A stretch of DNA of 64,000 nt from NCBI GenBank assembly GCA_964447015.1, contig CAYUQU010000008.1:5239-69238 (forward strand). The letters run 5' to 3'. The notes under the pieces were generated by a model. The model had not been told where the DNA came from. It saw only the letters and a list, made by a program, of their open reading frames with translations, and ran no database searches. The DNA is from Wandonia sp964447015. GTDB taxonomy: Bacteria > Bacteroidota > Bacteroidia > Flavobacteriales_D > Crocinitomicaceae. The translations under genes were made by a program, and so were the position numbers. Below are positions 27,057-35,914 of this stretch, one piece after another; within the stretch, counting starts at the first letter, position 1, and every line of letters begins with the position of its first letter.

Positions 27057-28733
27057 CTAAAACTGGAAGTAAATAAACGGTTGTAGGTCGCTGGAAATAA
27101 ATTGGATTATCATAAAAACAGTACCCACTACAATAGCCGCTTTTACTGGTAAAGGACTTTTTATAAATGCATTTTTATAGCCCTCTTTAAACGTCGTAGG
27201 TAACCAATGTACAACAAAACCAAACAGCATCGCAAGGAAAACCCATTTATAGCTAACAAGTATCTGCCAAGCCAAGTCAATTTTAAAATTGGTACTCATG
27301 CTATGAATCATTTGCTCTACAGTTTCGAGGTCATCGGCACGGAAGAAAATTCGAGTAGCCGTTATAAACAAAAAGGTGACTCCTATGGCATAAATTTTAA
27401 CCAACCTGCTATTTGAGTTTTTAAACGGGCTAATGCGGCTCCAGTACTTATACCAAACGACACCAAGACCATTTAACCCTCCCCAGATTACAAAATTCCA
27501 CGAAGCACCGTGCCATAGCCCGCCAAACAACATAGTGATCATTAAATTAATATCTCTTATTATTGCCTTTTTAAGCCCTGGAAAAAGAGCGGCCAATCCA
27601 ACTATCATTGCTGCGACACCAGCAAAAATCAAAAAGAACCACATGTTGCCGCTAAGCAAAACAATTACCGAAAGAATAAGTGTCAATGAGATCCACGTTC
27701 CCCATGTAGAGTTTCGATTTCCTCCTAACGGAATGTACAAATAGTCTTTAAGCCAAGTGGAAAGAGAGATGTGCCAACGCCCCCAAAACTCTGCTGTACT
27801 CTGTGCTTTGTATGGCGAATTAAAATTGAGTGGAAGATAGAATCCCATTAACATCGCTACCCCAATAGCAATATCAGTATATCCTGAAAAATCACAGTAT
27901 ACCTGAAGCGAATAGCCAATTAAAGCCATCATGCTTTCAAAACCGGTGTACATACCGGGGTTGTCGAACACACGATCGATAAAATTGACGGCTATATAGT
28001 CACCAAGCACCATCTTCTTAACAAGCCCGTTCAATATTAGAAAAACCGCTGTGCCAAAAACTTGTTTTGAGATGTTATAAGGCTTGTAAATCTGTGGTAC
28101 AAACTCGTTTGCACGAACAATTGGTCCAGCAACAAGTTGAGGAAAAAACGATACATAAAAACCAAAATCCACTAAGTTTTTTACGGGTTCAATCCGCTTT
28201 CTATAGATATCTACGGTATAACTAATTGTTTGGAAAGTAAAGAAGGAAATCCCTACTGGAAGAATAATTTTATTGACATTAAAATGTGTCCCTAGCCACT
28301 CATTTGACCAGTGAGACAAGTGGTTAAACACTTCGTAATCTGTGTGAAAAACATCGTTATAACTCTCAGTAAAAAAGTACGCGTATTTGAAGTACATCAA
28401 CACACCGAGGTTTATCGTTATACTCAACGCTACCAGCCACAGCCTTGCTCGCTGAGAAACGCTCCGATATACAGCTTCTCCTATATAAAAATCGGTGACC
28501 GTGCTGAACAAGAGCAATATAAAAAACAGGTGACTTGTTTTATAGTAAAAGAACAAGCTGATAAGGAACAGATAACCATTTCTTAGCGCAATTTTCTTGT
28601 AAACAATAGCGTAAATAGAGTATGCGATAATAAAATACCCCCAAAATGAAAATTTTGTAAAAATCATCGGAGACGCAGAATTGAAGCTCATAATCTGAAC
28701 CAAATAATTCCAGCTATTTTCCAACCAATCCAT
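27057..28733 (-). CDS. MBOAT-family O-acyltransferase (AlgI-like)
   Basis: A 558-residue inner-membrane protein with about 11-12 hydrophobic helices. Family sequences are FFTFQTISYTVDIYRK near 180, FVSFFPQLVAGPIVR-like FYVSFFPQLVAGPI near 207, FCDFSGYTDIAIG-like YCDFSGYTDIAIG near 293 and FWGRWHISLSTWLKDYLY near 327. The invariant active-site histidine is in GGLWHGASWNFVIWGG near 415. AlgI-type proteins move acetyl groups from acetyl-CoA across the membrane to periplasmic SGNH partners. Here two SGNH genes sit directly upstream. The preceding stop and this ATG overlap by 1 nt (TAATG), so translation is likely coupled. The acylated polymer is unknown. Confidence 0.93.
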   Translation of the reverse strand: MDWLENSWNYLVQIMSFNSASPMIFTKFSFWGYFIIAYSIYAIVYKKIALRNGYLFLISLFFYYKTSHLFFILLLFSTVTDFYIGEAVYRSVSQRARLWLVALSITINLGVLMYFKYAYFFTESYNDVFHTDYEVFNHLSHWSNEWLGTHFNVNKIILPVGISFFTFQTISYTVDIYRKRIEPVKNLVDFGFYVSFFPQLVAGPIVRANEFVPQIYKPYNISKQVFGTAVFLILNGLVKKMVLGDYIAVNFIDRVFDNPGMYTGFESMMALIGYSLQVYCDFSGYTDIAIGVAMLMGFYLPLNFNSPYKAQSTAEFWGRWHISLSTWLKDYLYIPLGGNRNSTWGTWISLTLILSVIVLLSGNMWFFLIFAGVAAMIVGLAALFPGLKKAIIRDINLMITMLFGGLWHGASWNFVIWGGLNGLGVVWYKYWSRISPFKNSNSRLVKIYAIGVTFLFITATRIFFRADDLETVEQMIHSMSTNFKIDLAWQILVSYKWVFLAMLFGFVVHWLPTTFKEGYKNAFIKSPLPVKAAIVVGTVFMIIQFISSDLQPFIYFQF

Positions 28734-29965
28734 TAATTCTGTCCTATTAAATAGTTGTCGTATGCTTCCATAAGTGCATTAAATAACAAATCACCAATCA
28801 AATTATACCCCTCTGTTGTAAAGTGGATTCGGTCATTTTTGAGTAATCCTCTTGCGTTCCAGATATTAGCACTTTTAAGCCCCCCCATCACTTCAAACAT
28901 ATCCCAAACAGCTCCATTGTGTTTTTCTGCTAGGCTATACATTGCTTTTTGGGCAATTAATCCGTTTGTATTTAACTTTTTGTTGTATCCATAACTATCG
29001 TTGTTCGTAAGGAAGACAAAAAACGTATTAGGATTTACCGATTTTATTTTTTTAATAATTTCATCATAATTTCGCTCAAAACCCTGTTGATTGAAATTTG
29101 ATCCGTGTGCGTCATTAATTCCAATTCCAAAAAACACAATATCTGGGCTTAAAACCTTCATGTGTTCTGTAAACAACTCACACTTCAAAAACGAAAGTGT
29201 ACTTGCGCCGTTTACCCCTATTGAATTGTACGTAATTCCTGGTTCATCATTTTCAAGATACAAGCCATACAAAATGAATTGCTTTTGCAGACTATCTGTT
29301 TTTTGAACACTAAATTCGAGTGTGTCTGTAGGATAAATAAGTTCAATTACAGAAAACCCTGAATCAGGGTAATTGTGAATACAAGCAGAATCTCGACCTA
29401 ACCAACGAAGGCTATAAGCGAGGCTGTCGACTTCATGTAGAACCTTGATACGTTTAAAATTGTGTTCAAGGTTTTTCTTCTTATCAAAGATGATTTGTAT
29501 GCTTGAATTTGTGTCAGAGGTGTATACGCTTATGCCTGAAACACCAAGTTTTGTGTCGAGATTTTTACTCACATTGCGCACAGAAGACCAATTTCCTGTG
29601 TAGCTAACACTGTAATCATAAGGGCCGTTTGTTTTTGCAATTTTAAAAGGAAAAACCAATCCTCTTGATCCTTGTTGATTGGGGATATAGTTCCCTAGTA
29701 ACTGCCGCATTCTATTGGAGTATATATCTGCTTGAATATGAGACCCGCCAAAATGAACCACGTTAATTTTGCCCTCACCAAAAAGCATCAGATTTGCTAT
29801 TTTTTGGAAAAAACTATTGCTAAATTCCTTTGACGCAGGAAACACAAGTGAACTATGGTTTTCGTGAATATAATCTGCATCAGGGATTTCCGCACGAATG
29901 GGCTGCCCAAAAAGAAAAGGAGATGAGAGCATCAACACAAATACTATGTTCAATAGGTTTTTCAT
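28733..29965 (-). CDS. SGNH/GDSL-type hydrolase or acetyltransferase, exported (second of a pair)
   Basis: A 410-residue protein with a signal peptide (MKNLLNIVFVLMLSSPFLFG). The nucleophile block is VVHFGGSHIQAD near 70 (Gly-Gly-Ser instead of Gly-Asp-Ser). The Gly/Asn block is DIVFFGIGINDAHG near 275, and the catalytic Asp-x-x-His is in KNDRIHFTTEGYNLIGD near 378. So Ser, Asn, Asp and His are all present. In acylation systems such proteins transfer acetyl groups that the MBOAT partner exports. It overlaps the upstream SGNH gene by 4 nt and the downstream MBOAT gene by 1 nt. A plain esterase activity is possible. Confidence 0.9.
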   Translation of the reverse strand: MKNLLNIVFVLMLSSPFLFGQPIRAEIPDADYIHENHSSLVFPASKEFSNSFFQKIANLMLFGEGKINVVHFGGSHIQADIYSNRMRQLLGNYIPNQQGSRGLVFPFKIAKTNGPYDYSVSYTGNWSSVRNVSKNLDTKLGVSGISVYTSDTNSSIQIIFDKKKNLEHNFKRIKVLHEVDSLAYSLRWLGRDSACIHNYPDSGFSVIELIYPTDTLEFSVQKTDSLQKQFILYGLYLENDEPGITYNSIGVNGASTLSFLKCELFTEHMKVLSPDIVFFGIGINDAHGSNFNQQGFERNYDEIIKKIKSVNPNTFFVFLTNNDSYGYNKKLNTNGLIAQKAMYSLAEKHNGAVWDMFEVMGGLKSANIWNARGLLKNDRIHFTTEGYNLIGDLLFNALMEAYDNYLIGQN

Positions 29966-31479
29966 TCCTCTTTCTTCTTGGTTTTCATACGTTGTAAATA
30001 TTGCTCATAATCTAGCATAAGCGACTCATAAAACACTTCTGCAACTTTTTGAGCCCCTCTGGGAGAGAAATGAATATAATCCTTAGCGGCAAGCGGTGGA
30101 TTACTATCTACCCAGCTCGGCATTGAATTTTTTCCCCCCATCACCTCATACAAATCAAAATAAGCCCCACCCATCTCAAAAGTCGCGTCGCGTAAAGCAT
30201 CGCGTACATCAGGCAAATTTGGGTAAGTTTGCATTTTCCCACCGATGTTTTTAGACATATCCGAGGGTCCGATAACAAGAAATGATGCGCCTGGACAAAG
30301 TTGTTTGATGCGCTTCATATTTCTCAAAAATTCTTTCCCAAAATTTTCCGCTTTCTTTTTAGAATCAACATAAGGCATTACGTTTCCGCCAAACTGTAGA
30401 ATAATTAGTTTAGGATTTAATTCAGCATACATCTGCTTTGCTATGTCACTGTTCAGCTTATAAAAAATCGTTCCCGACCCCCCGCGCATTGAGACATTGT
30501 CCATCTGAATTCCTGTTGGTGTTTCGAGTGAAATTCCATAAACCTCAGGACTAGCAGCTCCACTAAAAGTAACCGTAAGTTTACTTGGTTGTTTCTCAAG
30601 ATCAAATGTTACAGTGTGTAGTTCAGTGTTGGCTTCAATTTGTTTTGACGCGACAATACCATCATAAGAAATTTGAACAGTCACCGCAGCAGTATTGTGC
30701 CCCATAAAAATGCGCACACGATTAAAGTTTTTAACTGTTTCAGGAGCTCCCTTTCTTTGACTTATCGTCACAAAACCGCTAGAAAATGTTTTTTCAACAA
30801 GCACACTATCTAAGCTGTCTGCCATGTAATTATTGTACTTACACATAATTCCTGTCGAACCATAACGTCCATCTATGGCTTTTGCGCCACCAGAACCAAA
30901 TGCAGTATATCGAGTCCAGTTTTCAGAAGAAAATAAATTAATGCTCAAGCTGTGTGTAATGGCTAAAGGCGCTATCATTCCTACTCCACCACCACCAAAT
31001 CGCGCCTGTAAACGCTTACGCACATACGAGGTAATTCTATCTTCCTCAATTTGTGAATCGCCATAGTGAATAATGCGAATTGCATCAGATTTACCAGAAA
31101 CCCCACTTAAGGCTTTAAAAAAAAGATCTAAACCATCTCGATTATCGTTTCCATATTGCAAACGAGTCGGGTCTGCCTTTGCCATCTCAATTGCCGCATC
31201 AATACTATCTTGAACAGATTGATAATGTGCATTCCGCAATTCATCCAATCGCGCTTGAAGGCTATCTCTTCTTGATTGCATTAATTCTTCTACATCAATC
31301 TTCTCGTCTTTGGAAACAGAAAGCACATCATCTAGAGAAACAAAATAAAAGTCCTTTCCACCCACCTTCACTCCCTCTTCAGGCATAAAATACGAGATAA
31401 GAGCAAGAATAGAAAACACCGCCACAATAAAGGCAGCGATATTCTTAGGAGACATTATTTTATTCTTCTCTTCTTCCAT
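29962..31479 (-). CDS. SGNH/GDSL-type hydrolase or acetyltransferase, membrane-anchored (first of a pair)
   Basis: A 505-residue protein with one N-terminal membrane helix (NIAAFIVAVFSILALISYFM, residues 13-32) and no obvious cleavage site, so it is probably anchored with its catalytic domain in the periplasm. A charged segment predicted to be helical follows (about 60-110). The nucleophile block is RIIHYGDSQIEEDRI near 140, a carbohydrate-binding-like insert spans about 200-320, the Gly-Asn block is LIILQFGGNVMPY near 363, and Asp-x-x-His is in AAKDYIHFSPRGAQK near 472. It overlaps the LysM gene by 1 nt and the next SGNH gene by 4 nt. The two SGNH proteins are only distantly alike, so they may have different acceptors. 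Confidence 0.9.
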   Translation of the reverse strand: MEEEKNKIMSPKNIAAFIVAVFSILALISYFMPEEGVKVGGKDFYFVSLDDVLSVSKDEKIDVEELMQSRRDSLQARLDELRNAHYQSVQDSIDAAIEMAKADPTRLQYGNDNRDGLDLFFKALSGVSGKSDAIRIIHYGDSQIEEDRITSYVRKRLQARFGGGGVGMIAPLAITHSLSINLFSSENWTRYTAFGSGGAKAIDGRYGSTGIMCKYNNYMADSLDSVLVEKTFSSGFVTISQRKGAPETVKNFNRVRIFMGHNTAAVTVQISYDGIVASKQIEANTELHTVTFDLEKQPSKLTVTFSGAASPEVYGISLETPTGIQMDNVSMRGGSGTIFYKLNSDIAKQMYAELNPKLIILQFGGNVMPYVDSKKKAENFGKEFLRNMKRIKQLCPGASFLVIGPSDMSKNIGGKMQTYPNLPDVRDALRDATFEMGGAYFDLYEVMGGKNSMPSWVDSNPPLAAKDYIHFSPRGAQKVAEVFYESLMLDYEQYLQRMKTKKKEE

Positions 31480-32945
31480 TAGGGCAAATATATTATCAAC
31501 TTTTGACCGGGCTTTATATTCGTCCCGATATTATTCCATCTCATTATATCTTGGTCACTTACTTTGTGCTTTTGTCCGATTGCCCAAAGCGAATCTCCAG
31601 ATTTAACCGTATAAGTTATTTTCGTGCCCGACGGCTTTTCGTTTACTTCTGTCTTTGGCTTATCCTCTGTAGTTGTAGTGTTTTGTGGAGGAGGGCTTCC
31701 TTTTGCTATAGCATCTTTTTGTGCTCTAGAAAGATTATCAAAAGAGGCAAAAAACACACTGTCCACACAGGGGACTTTAAAAAACACATCCCAATTTCTT
31801 TTCAATGTGTTACTAGCAAATCGATTAAGGCTTTTTATTTCCTCGAGTCCTGGTCCAAACCAAAATGTTAAATCTCTGAAATAGTCCCCTGGTTTAGTTC
31901 GATAAAAAACATAACAACTGTCATTCTTTTTTGGAAAAAACTCATCTCTTCTAAAATTATAGATACTGTCTTTCATTTCCAGAAAATCATCCGCCTTTTC
32001 TTTAGGCAAGTAAATTTTATTTTTTGGGAAAACGATTTGTTTTATAAATTTCGGATTGAGCGCGAACAACTCTTTTTCATCGATCTCTAACACCGTTGAA
32101 ATTTGTGAAAAATGTAAAGAGTCTTCAACTGTTATCTGACGTGTTTTTATTTTGTTCACAAACTCAAAGCCTTCCATTTTCCACTCCTTTCGCTTACCCC
32201 ACACAAAAGAAGCCGCCAACATAGCTGGATAAAAATCGCGATTTTCGCTTTTTAAGAATGGATAAAGTTCCCAATATGTTTGTGCTAATTCGCCTGTAAC
32301 CTTAGCCTTATTTACGGTGCTTGCACCTAACATAAATGCAGCTAAAGATTGTGGTTTTGCAGCAAATTTCTTTCCCAACTGCTTCAAATAAAGATCTGCC
32401 GCATGGATGTTTTTCTCCACAATCACTCGCTCGTCTACATTCTCAGTAACCAAACAGTCAAAATATAGCGCAATCGGAGCTTTAAGATGCAATAGTCCTC
32501 TATTTTCTTTTTCGGAAGTATAAGGTAAAAACATTGATTGCGAAAAAGCTAGAGCGCTTAATACAGCTCTGCTTTCGTCTGAAACCTTAATTAAACGGGG
32601 TGCAAAAAAATCGTATAAACCAAACCAAATTCGAATGTGCTGATGAGGTTGAGAAGTATAAAAACTTATGTATTCCGAGATTAGTGGGTCATAACCATCA
32701 TACCATTTTCCAAATTTTTCTTTTAGAAACAAATCTATTTCCGCTTGTTTGTATTCGGGAAAACTCTTTGCTGGTGCTGGTTTTACTGATTCTTCAACCA
32801 AATCATAGACAATAAAAACTTCCTGCGCTTGAATGGACAAGCGTTTCTTTAGTTTTTGTTGGTATTCATGGTCGCCCGCACTCAGAGGAAAAACGGTAAA
32901 ACCACAGATAAAGACAACAAAAAATATGGAGAGTTTTTGCTTCAT
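31479..32945 (-). CDS. LysM protein with a degenerate MltD-like (SLT) domain
   Basis: A 488-residue exported protein, starting at ATG 32945 where the signal peptide begins (MKQKLSIFFVVFICGFTVFP). Residues about 85-215 look like the lytic transglycosylase fold of MltD (DERVIVEKNIHAADLYLKQL, then LAAFMLGASTVNKA), but where MltD has the catalytic Glu in ES-x-F this protein has QSMF at 136-139. If the alignment is right, the protein is inactive. Two degenerate LysM-like segments (about 265-315 and 345-395) and one clear LysM (YTVKSGDSLWAIGQKHKVSD, C-terminal ~45 residues) follow. It heads the SGNH/SGNH/MBOAT unit, suggesting a peptidoglycan-binding scaffold. The inactivity is inferred by eye. Confidence 0.82.
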   Translation of the reverse strand: MKQKLSIFFVVFICGFTVFPLSAGDHEYQQKLKKRLSIQAQEVFIVYDLVEESVKPAPAKSFPEYKQAEIDLFLKEKFGKWYDGYDPLISEYISFYTSQPHQHIRIWFGLYDFFAPRLIKVSDESRAVLSALAFSQSMFLPYTSEKENRGLLHLKAPIALYFDCLVTENVDERVIVEKNIHAADLYLKQLGKKFAAKPQSLAAFMLGASTVNKAKVTGELAQTYWELYPFLKSENRDFYPAMLAASFVWGKRKEWKMEGFEFVNKIKTRQITVEDSLHFSQISTVLEIDEKELFALNPKFIKQIVFPKNKIYLPKEKADDFLEMKDSIYNFRRDEFFPKKNDSCYVFYRTKPGDYFRDLTFWFGPGLEEIKSLNRFASNTLKRNWDVFFKVPCVDSVFFASFDNLSRAQKDAIAKGSPPPQNTTTTEDKPKTEVNEKPSGTKITYTVKSGDSLWAIGQKHKVSDQDIMRWNNIGTNIKPGQKLIIYLP

Positions 32946-33114
32946 CCGATAAAAGTAACGTGTTGAAGCGAGCAAATGGTGTGCCGAGACCATATTTTTT
33001 AACGTGTTAGTGTGGAAAGAATAATTCTTGCTCCTAATAGAACCACTTTTTCCTCTATCTCACAATAAACGTAAGTATCTAAAAAATCCCTTATCTTTAC
33101 GGGCACTCAGGGTT

Positions 33115-35043
33115 ATGAAAAAATATTGCCAAAGTATCACTTGCTATTCCCGCTTCAAAACAAATGAAGTGAGGGTTGGTGACGTTATAATTGGCGGCAA
33201 TAATGCTGTTGTTCTTCAATCAATGACCACAGCAGACACAATGGATACTGAAAAGGTTGTTGAAGAATGTATCCGAATAATTGATGCTGGAGGCGAATTG
33301 GTTCGATTGACAACTCCATCTATCAAAGAGGCTGAGCACTTAGAAATCATAAAACAAGAGCTTGCAGAACGCGGATATTACACTCCTCTAGTTGCTGATG
33401 TTCATTTCACTCCTAATGCCGCAGAAATTGCAGCGCTTAAAGTAGAAAAAGTTCGAATAAACCCCGGAAACTATGCGGAGAAGAAAATTAAATCCGGGGG
33501 TGAATATTCTGAAATAGAATATGATGAAGCTCTTGAAAAATTAACTTCTCGTTTCCTCCCTCTTCTAGAACTTTGCAAAAAGCATAAGCGAGCAATTCGT
33601 ATAGGAACCAATCACGGGTCGTTGTCGGATAGAATTTTGAGTAAATACGGGGATACCCCTCAAGGAATGGTAGAGTCCGCAATGGAGTTTATCAGAATTT
33701 GTGCAGCACAAAACTTTCATGATATTGTTGTTTCTATGAAGGCAAGTAACCCTATTGTCATGGTACAAGCATATCGACTCTTGGTTGCTACAATGACTGA
33801 AGAAGGTTTTAATTATCCTTTGCATTTGGGTGTAACCGAAGCTGGAGACGGTGAAGATGGTAGAATAAAGTCTGCAATCGGTATTGGTGCATTACTTGAA
33901 GATGGACTTGGGGATACAATTCGCGTTTCGTTGACCGAACCTGCGGAGCATGAAATACCTGTAGCAAAGAAAATAATTCAACGATATGAAAAGTCGCAAA
34001 CAAATACGTATTCTGATTACGACCTTTTTTATTCTCCATATGAATATAACAAGCGAAAAAGTATAAATATCAGCAATATCGGATCCAATCATGTACCTAT
34101 TGTCATACACAATTTATCTTCTAGAGACCACATAAAAGAAGCTTCTTTGTTTCCATTTGGATATCGTTATTTAACCAATGAAGACAAGTGGAATGTTACT
34201 GATTCTGCATGCGATTATATTTATATCGGTTCTCACGCTCTTTCGTTTGAGCTACCTGGAACCCTAGGTTTGATTCAAGATTTTACATTCTGGAAAACAA
34301 ACAGTATCAACAAAACTCAACACTTCCCTTTAATTGAAGTTCGACAAATTGACTTGTTATCCAATGACACCCCTTCAAGACTGATTTTTGTTGTTGTTAA
34401 GCACAGAGAATTGAGTTTACTTCACACAATTTCAGCGCACCCTTTATCTGATTCATTCGTGGTTGTTTTTAAGCCCGATGAGGTTTCTGCTGTATATTCA
34501 ACACGCGTTTTATTTGCAGAAATGCACACATTAAATATTCATAACCCCGTAATTCTTTTCAACAATCAACAGGCATCAGACTCTGAGGTTTTTCAAATTA
34601 ATTCTGCTATAGAAACGGGAACTTTATTGTTAGATGGTTTTGGTGACGGCATCATGTTAGAGGCTGAAAATATTCCTAGCCAACAGCTGAATTCAACAGC
34701 ATTTGGAATATTGCAAGCAACACGCACGCGGATTTCAAAAACAGAATACATTTCTTGTCCCTCTTGTGGGCGTACTTTATTTGACTTGCAAGAAACAACT
34801 GCTCGAATTAAGGCACAAACCCAACACCTTAAAGGAATTAAAATCGGAATTATGGGTTGTATTGTAAACGGTCCGGGCGAAATGGCTGATGCAGATTACG
34901 GTTATGTCGGTTCGGGTGTTGGGAAAATCAATTTATATAAAGCAAAAGAAATAATTAAGCGCAATATACCGACAGAAAAAGCAGTTGACGAGTTGATTGA
35001 ATTGATAAAAGCTGGTGGAGATTGGGTTGACCCTGATTTATAG
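33115..35043 (+). CDS. ispG: 4-hydroxy-3-methylbut-2-en-1-yl diphosphate synthase, long (insertion-bearing) form
   Basis: A 642-residue enzyme of the non-mevalonate isoprenoid pathway, starting at ATG 33115. The TIM-barrel domain is visible from VVLQSMTTADTMDTE near 35 through TPLVADVHFTPNAAEIAA near 95 and VRINPGNYAEKKI near 120. The 4Fe-4S domain at the C-terminus has SCPSCGRTLFDLQETTA near 552 and MGCIVNGPGEMADADYGYVG near 585, giving the three cysteine ligands. It is about 270 residues longer than the E. coli form because of a central insert (about 300-530). This is the layout known in Bacteroidota, Chlamydiae and plants. Confidence 0.97.
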   Translation: MKKYCQSITCYSRFKTNEVRVGDVIIGGNNAVVLQSMTTADTMDTEKVVEECIRIIDAGGELVRLTTPSIKEAEHLEIIKQELAERGYYTPLVADVHFTPNAAEIAALKVEKVRINPGNYAEKKIKSGGEYSEIEYDEALEKLTSRFLPLLELCKKHKRAIRIGTNHGSLSDRILSKYGDTPQGMVESAMEFIRICAAQNFHDIVVSMKASNPIVMVQAYRLLVATMTEEGFNYPLHLGVTEAGDGEDGRIKSAIGIGALLEDGLGDTIRVSLTEPAEHEIPVAKKIIQRYEKSQTNTYSDYDLFYSPYEYNKRKSINISNIGSNHVPIVIHNLSSRDHIKEASLFPFGYRYLTNEDKWNVTDSACDYIYIGSHALSFELPGTLGLIQDFTFWKTNSINKTQHFPLIEVRQIDLLSNDTPSRLIFVVVKHRELSLLHTISAHPLSDSFVVVFKPDEVSAVYSTRVLFAEMHTLNIHNPVILFNNQQASDSEVFQINSAIETGTLLLDGFGDGIMLEAENIPSQQLNSTAFGILQATRTRISKTEYISCPSCGRTLFDLQETTARIKAQTQHLKGIKIGIMGCIVNGPGEMADADYGYVGSGVGKINLYKAKEIIKRNIPTEKAVDELIELIKAGGDWVDPDL

Positions 35044-35059
35044 CCTGATATAAATAAAT

Positions 35060-35067
35060 TATATTTG
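35060..35067 (+). promoter_or_regulatory. Possible -7 promoter box (TATATTTG) for the cupredoxin gene pair
   Basis: TATATTTG is an exact match to TAnnTTTG and lies 4 nt before the ATG at 35072. No clear TTTG lies 19 nt upstream. If used, the mRNA would be nearly leaderless. Confidence 0.4.
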
Positions 35068-35071
35068 AAGT

Positions 35072-35914
35072 ATGAAATACATTATTCTCGGTTTTGTTGC
35101 TTTACTTAACACTCTTGATGCATATTCAATTGTAGAAGACACCGTTTATATTAACCGAGGAAGTATCGAAGTTACATCACAAACAATACACAGAATTGCC
35201 ATAAACTCCGAGTCTGTTTTCAACCCAGAAAACACGGTGGTTGATGTTCCTTTAGATGAAACACTGAATCTTGTTGTTATAAACAACGATAATATTCTAC
35301 ACAGGCCCTTCATTGATGGGTACACAACACCTTTTGATTTAGCACCTGAAGACACCCTTGTATTAAACATAACTGCTGATCAACTTGGTACGTTTTCACT
35401 TTTATCAGATGTTGCTACAGCTCAACTTTTAGGTGCATCAGCAATGATACGAATTGGAATAGACACCCCTCGTTTTCACTGGGATTTATGGGAACAAGAA
35501 GCTGAATCGACACAAGACATCATAGATGGGGTTCAGAACAGCATTCCTTTTAACTACAGACCAAATACATTTACTATAAACGGAGCGCCTTTTTCAGATG
35601 ATATGATGTCATCGGGTAACGTAACAGGAATGGTGAATCAAGAGATTTATATTTCAATTACGAATAGTGGAAACATGACTCAAAACATTCATTTTCACGG
35701 ATATCACGTCGAAATTATTCAAGCTGTTAAACGCCCTGAGGTTGTTGGATGGAATAAAGATTCATTCCCTCTTTTAGTTAAAGAATCAATGACCGTCAAG
35801 CTTGTTCCTCACCAAGCAGGTGAATTCCCTGTACACAACCACAACTTAGTTACCAACCTTACTGGTAATGGTTATCCTGGAGGGATGATGACAATGTTAA
35901 TGATTATGGAATAA
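35072..35914 (+). CDS. Exported cupredoxin-domain protein resembling the C-terminal part of a multicopper oxidase
   Basis: A 280-residue protein with a signal peptide (MKYIILGFVALLNTLDAYS). The C-terminal cupredoxin domain contains NIHFHGYHVEI near 206 and EFPVHNHNLVTNLTGN near 253, then GYPGGMM. These resemble copper-binding loops 3 and 4 of multicopper oxidases (HxHxxxH and HCHxxxHxxxxM), but the type-1 copper Cys of HCH is Asn here (HNH). It may therefore hold fewer copper ions. No T9SS sorting domain is visible. Its stop overlaps the next gene's ATG by 1 nt, which carries HWHG and HCH loops, so the two products probably work together. The substrate is unknown. Confidence 0.8.
   Translation: MKYIILGFVALLNTLDAYSIVEDTVYINRGSIEVTSQTIHRIAINSESVFNPENTVVDVPLDETLNLVVINNDNILHRPFIDGYTTPFDLAPEDTLVLNITADQLGTFSLLSDVATAQLLGASAMIRIGIDTPRFHWDLWEQEAESTQDIIDGVQNSIPFNYRPNTFTINGAPFSDDMMSSGNVTGMVNQEIYISITNSGNMTQNIHFHGYHVEIIQAVKRPEVVGWNKDSFPLLVKESMTVKLVPHQAGEFPVHNHNLVTNLTGNGYPGGMMTMLMIME

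Noticed and set aside
32993..33114. Extending the LysM and ispG frames upstream (32993 and 33028)
   Set aside because: The signal peptide of the LysM protein and the conserved start of IspG begin at 32945 and 33115; upstream residues have no support.
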